A DNA stretch of 64,000 nt from UBA1351 sp963677885 (GTDB lineage Bacteria; Bacillota; Clostridia; Lachnospirales; Vallitaleaceae). Location of the stretch: assembly GCA_963677885.1 (NCBI GenBank), contig OY782500.1:434001-498000 (forward strand), given 5' to 3'. Numbering within the stretch: the stretch's first letter is position 1; each line of letters begins with the position of its first letter. The notes under the pieces were generated by a model. It worked only from the letters and a program-made list of their open reading frames with translations, did no database searches and was not told where the DNA came from. Of this stretch, positions 62,880-64,000 are shown piece after piece. A program made the position numbers and the translations under genes.

Positions 62880-63950
62880 CCTCTTCTTAAAACTACTCCA
62901 TAAGACTTCTGGATCATGTATTAGAGCCGCTTTTTACTTCAATAGGAATAACTTTGTCTTCTCTTTGTATAATAAAATCCACTTCTGAAGTATTGTTTTT
63001 CCAATAATACAGCTCTTCATCCTTAACCGCCAAATGTTGGGCAACATAATTTTCAGTAATAGCGCCCTTGAATAAATTATGTTCATTTTCTTTTCATATG
63101 GTAATGTAAGGTATATTCGCTTGCGTCATAAGCAAACCGACATCACTCATATATAACTTGAAATATTTTGGCTCCTTTTTAAACCATAGCATATTTAAAC
63201 TTTTTATTATCTCCTGCTAGCTGGTCAGGTATTGAAAGATATATTTTTTGAACCTATAAAACTTCTGAGTTCGATGTGTACTTGCTCATGTCCGCTAAGT
63301 ATGCATTTATTATATTTTTGTGCACACTTCTGTCAAATCTAACAATATCTCTTTCACATTGCTTGTAAGCGTTAATTGCAGCAGGCATACCTCCTATATA
63401 AAGATAATGTTTGTACAAGAGGGTAAGCGCATCATGGGCTTGGGCCGGCATAGCCTCATTATTCTCAAAGCAAGTCTTTATACGCTCAAGGTAGAACTCC
63501 ATTCCTATCCCAGTTAAGAATTCATCAAAGGTAAATGGATATAAATAATGAAACTCAACTTTCCCAACAGGAAAAGAGAATTTTTCCCTGTTAACAGCAA
63601 CACCCAACAAACTTCCGACTCCGATAATATCAATATCTGGCATCTGTTCTGCAAAATACTTTAACGACGTGATCCCCTTCATCTCCAGTTGGATTTCATC
63701 AAAAACGATTAAGGTTTTGGAAGCGTCAATCTTTTTCATAAAAATAAGTTCAATATCCGAAATAATCCTTGCTGGATTCAGATCTTTTTCAAACAATTGG
63801 CTAAACTGAGGTTCCAGTTCAAAATTAATGTAGATCAGATCCTCATAATAAGTCTTAGCAAATTCTTTAACAAGATATGTCTTACCAATCTGTCTTGCTC
63901 CTCATAAAATCATAGGCTCCAACCGCTCTTAAGTCAATAAAAAGTCAAAA
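62880..63950 (-). pseudogene. Decayed AAA ATPase / DUF4143 gene
   Basis: Remnant of a bacterial AAA_14-DUF4143 ATPase, often linked to addiction-like or mobile modules. The Walker A region reads GARQIGKTYLVKEFAKTYYE, but the preceding Arg codon position is TGA (63902-63904). The Walker B part (TLIVFDEIQ) and the YPFTFDEFL and GGMPAAINAY motifs are intact to a stop at 63254. Further down, the C-terminal domain survives in pieces (FKLYMSDVGLL; LFKGAITENYVAQHL; SEVDFIIQREDKVIPIEVKS). These are broken by TGA codons at 63094-63096 and 62914-62916 and by a deletion and frameshift. At least four lesions make function implausible. Lower and upper limits are approximate. Confidence 0.8.
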
Positions 63951-64000
63951 ACGACTTTTTCTGGCATTAAAAAAAGTCATTTTCAATTAACTTTGAAACT

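Noticed and set aside
63902..63904. TGA read as an amino acid (recoding or alternative code)
   Set aside because: Other genes here use TGA as a stop, no selenocysteine element is evident, and the same gene has further lesions. Decay is simpler.

Overview
The window is AT-rich DNA from a low-GC Gram-positive bacterium, most likely a Clostridia (Lachnospirales-like) species. The evidence is the abundance of S-layer-homology (SLH) surface proteins, strong AGGAGG-type ribosome binding sites, a Tad pilus locus with no outer-membrane secretin, RcpC or TadD gene, and zinc-ribbon Ser/Thr kinases of a clostridial type. No species can be assigned from sequence alone. Every intact gene is on the minus strand, so transcription runs from high to low coordinates. 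No tRNA, rRNA, CRISPR array, transposase or phage gene was seen.

Region 1 (1-5076): the 5' part of a very large secreted protein with a duplicated beta-rich module and a (Thr-Pro)12 linker. It runs off the left edge. Region 2 (5377-11327): a kinase-phosphatase-kinase operon (zinc-ribbon kinase, PP2C, zinc-ribbon kinase). The two kinases share their cytoplasmic halves and have unrelated ectodomains. Region 3 (11356-21629): four SLH proteins with unrelated N-terminal modules on a similar stalk and anchor, plus a small membrane protein translationally coupled to one of them. Region 4 (21681-40122): a very compact operon of 15 genes. In transcription order these are tadZ, tadA, tadB, tadC (with a large extracytoplasmic insertion), flp pilin, a TadE-like gene, a giant DUF5702/TadG-like gene, a lipoprotein, a second TadE-like gene, a PilD-like peptidase, an FHA protein, an unknown membrane protein, TadV-like peptidase, PP2C phosphatase, and a two-TM Ser/Thr kinase with Ig-like and NHL ectodomains. 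The SLH gene at 19269-21629 lies only 51 nt further on and may be its last gene.

Region 5 (40521-48798): a second surface operon with two SLH proteins, a large lipoprotein, a pair of paralogous six-TM proteins and a frameshifted small membrane gene. Region 6 (48876-62629): a third zinc-ribbon kinase (PASTA plus leucine-rich repeats), an AlbA-type regulator, a Phd-Uma2 fusion with an array of TTAGCTAA sites and a co-directional lipoprotein, a GGDEF-EAL protein with a dCache-type sensor, and a large N-terminally SLH-anchored protein. The right edge holds a decayed AAA/DUF4143 ATPase gene.

The unifying idea (inference) is a cell-surface programme under Ser/Thr phosphorylation. Four transmembrane kinases, two PP2C phosphatases and one FHA reader are interleaved with a Tad pilus and a family of SLH proteins. 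All four kinases and the FHA protein carry short D/E-x-T-x-(L/I)-(L/I)-type motifs that could be phosphothreonine docking sites. A 17-bp element with identical arms (AGTGCAC-N3-GCACACT) lies next to both the kinase operon promoter and the tad promoter region. Together these suggest a phosphorylation-controlled Tad pilus/S-layer system, loosely analogous to the PpkA-PppA-Fha control of type VI secretion. Coordinates of several genes use start codons chosen by ribosome binding site rather than the longest reading frame.
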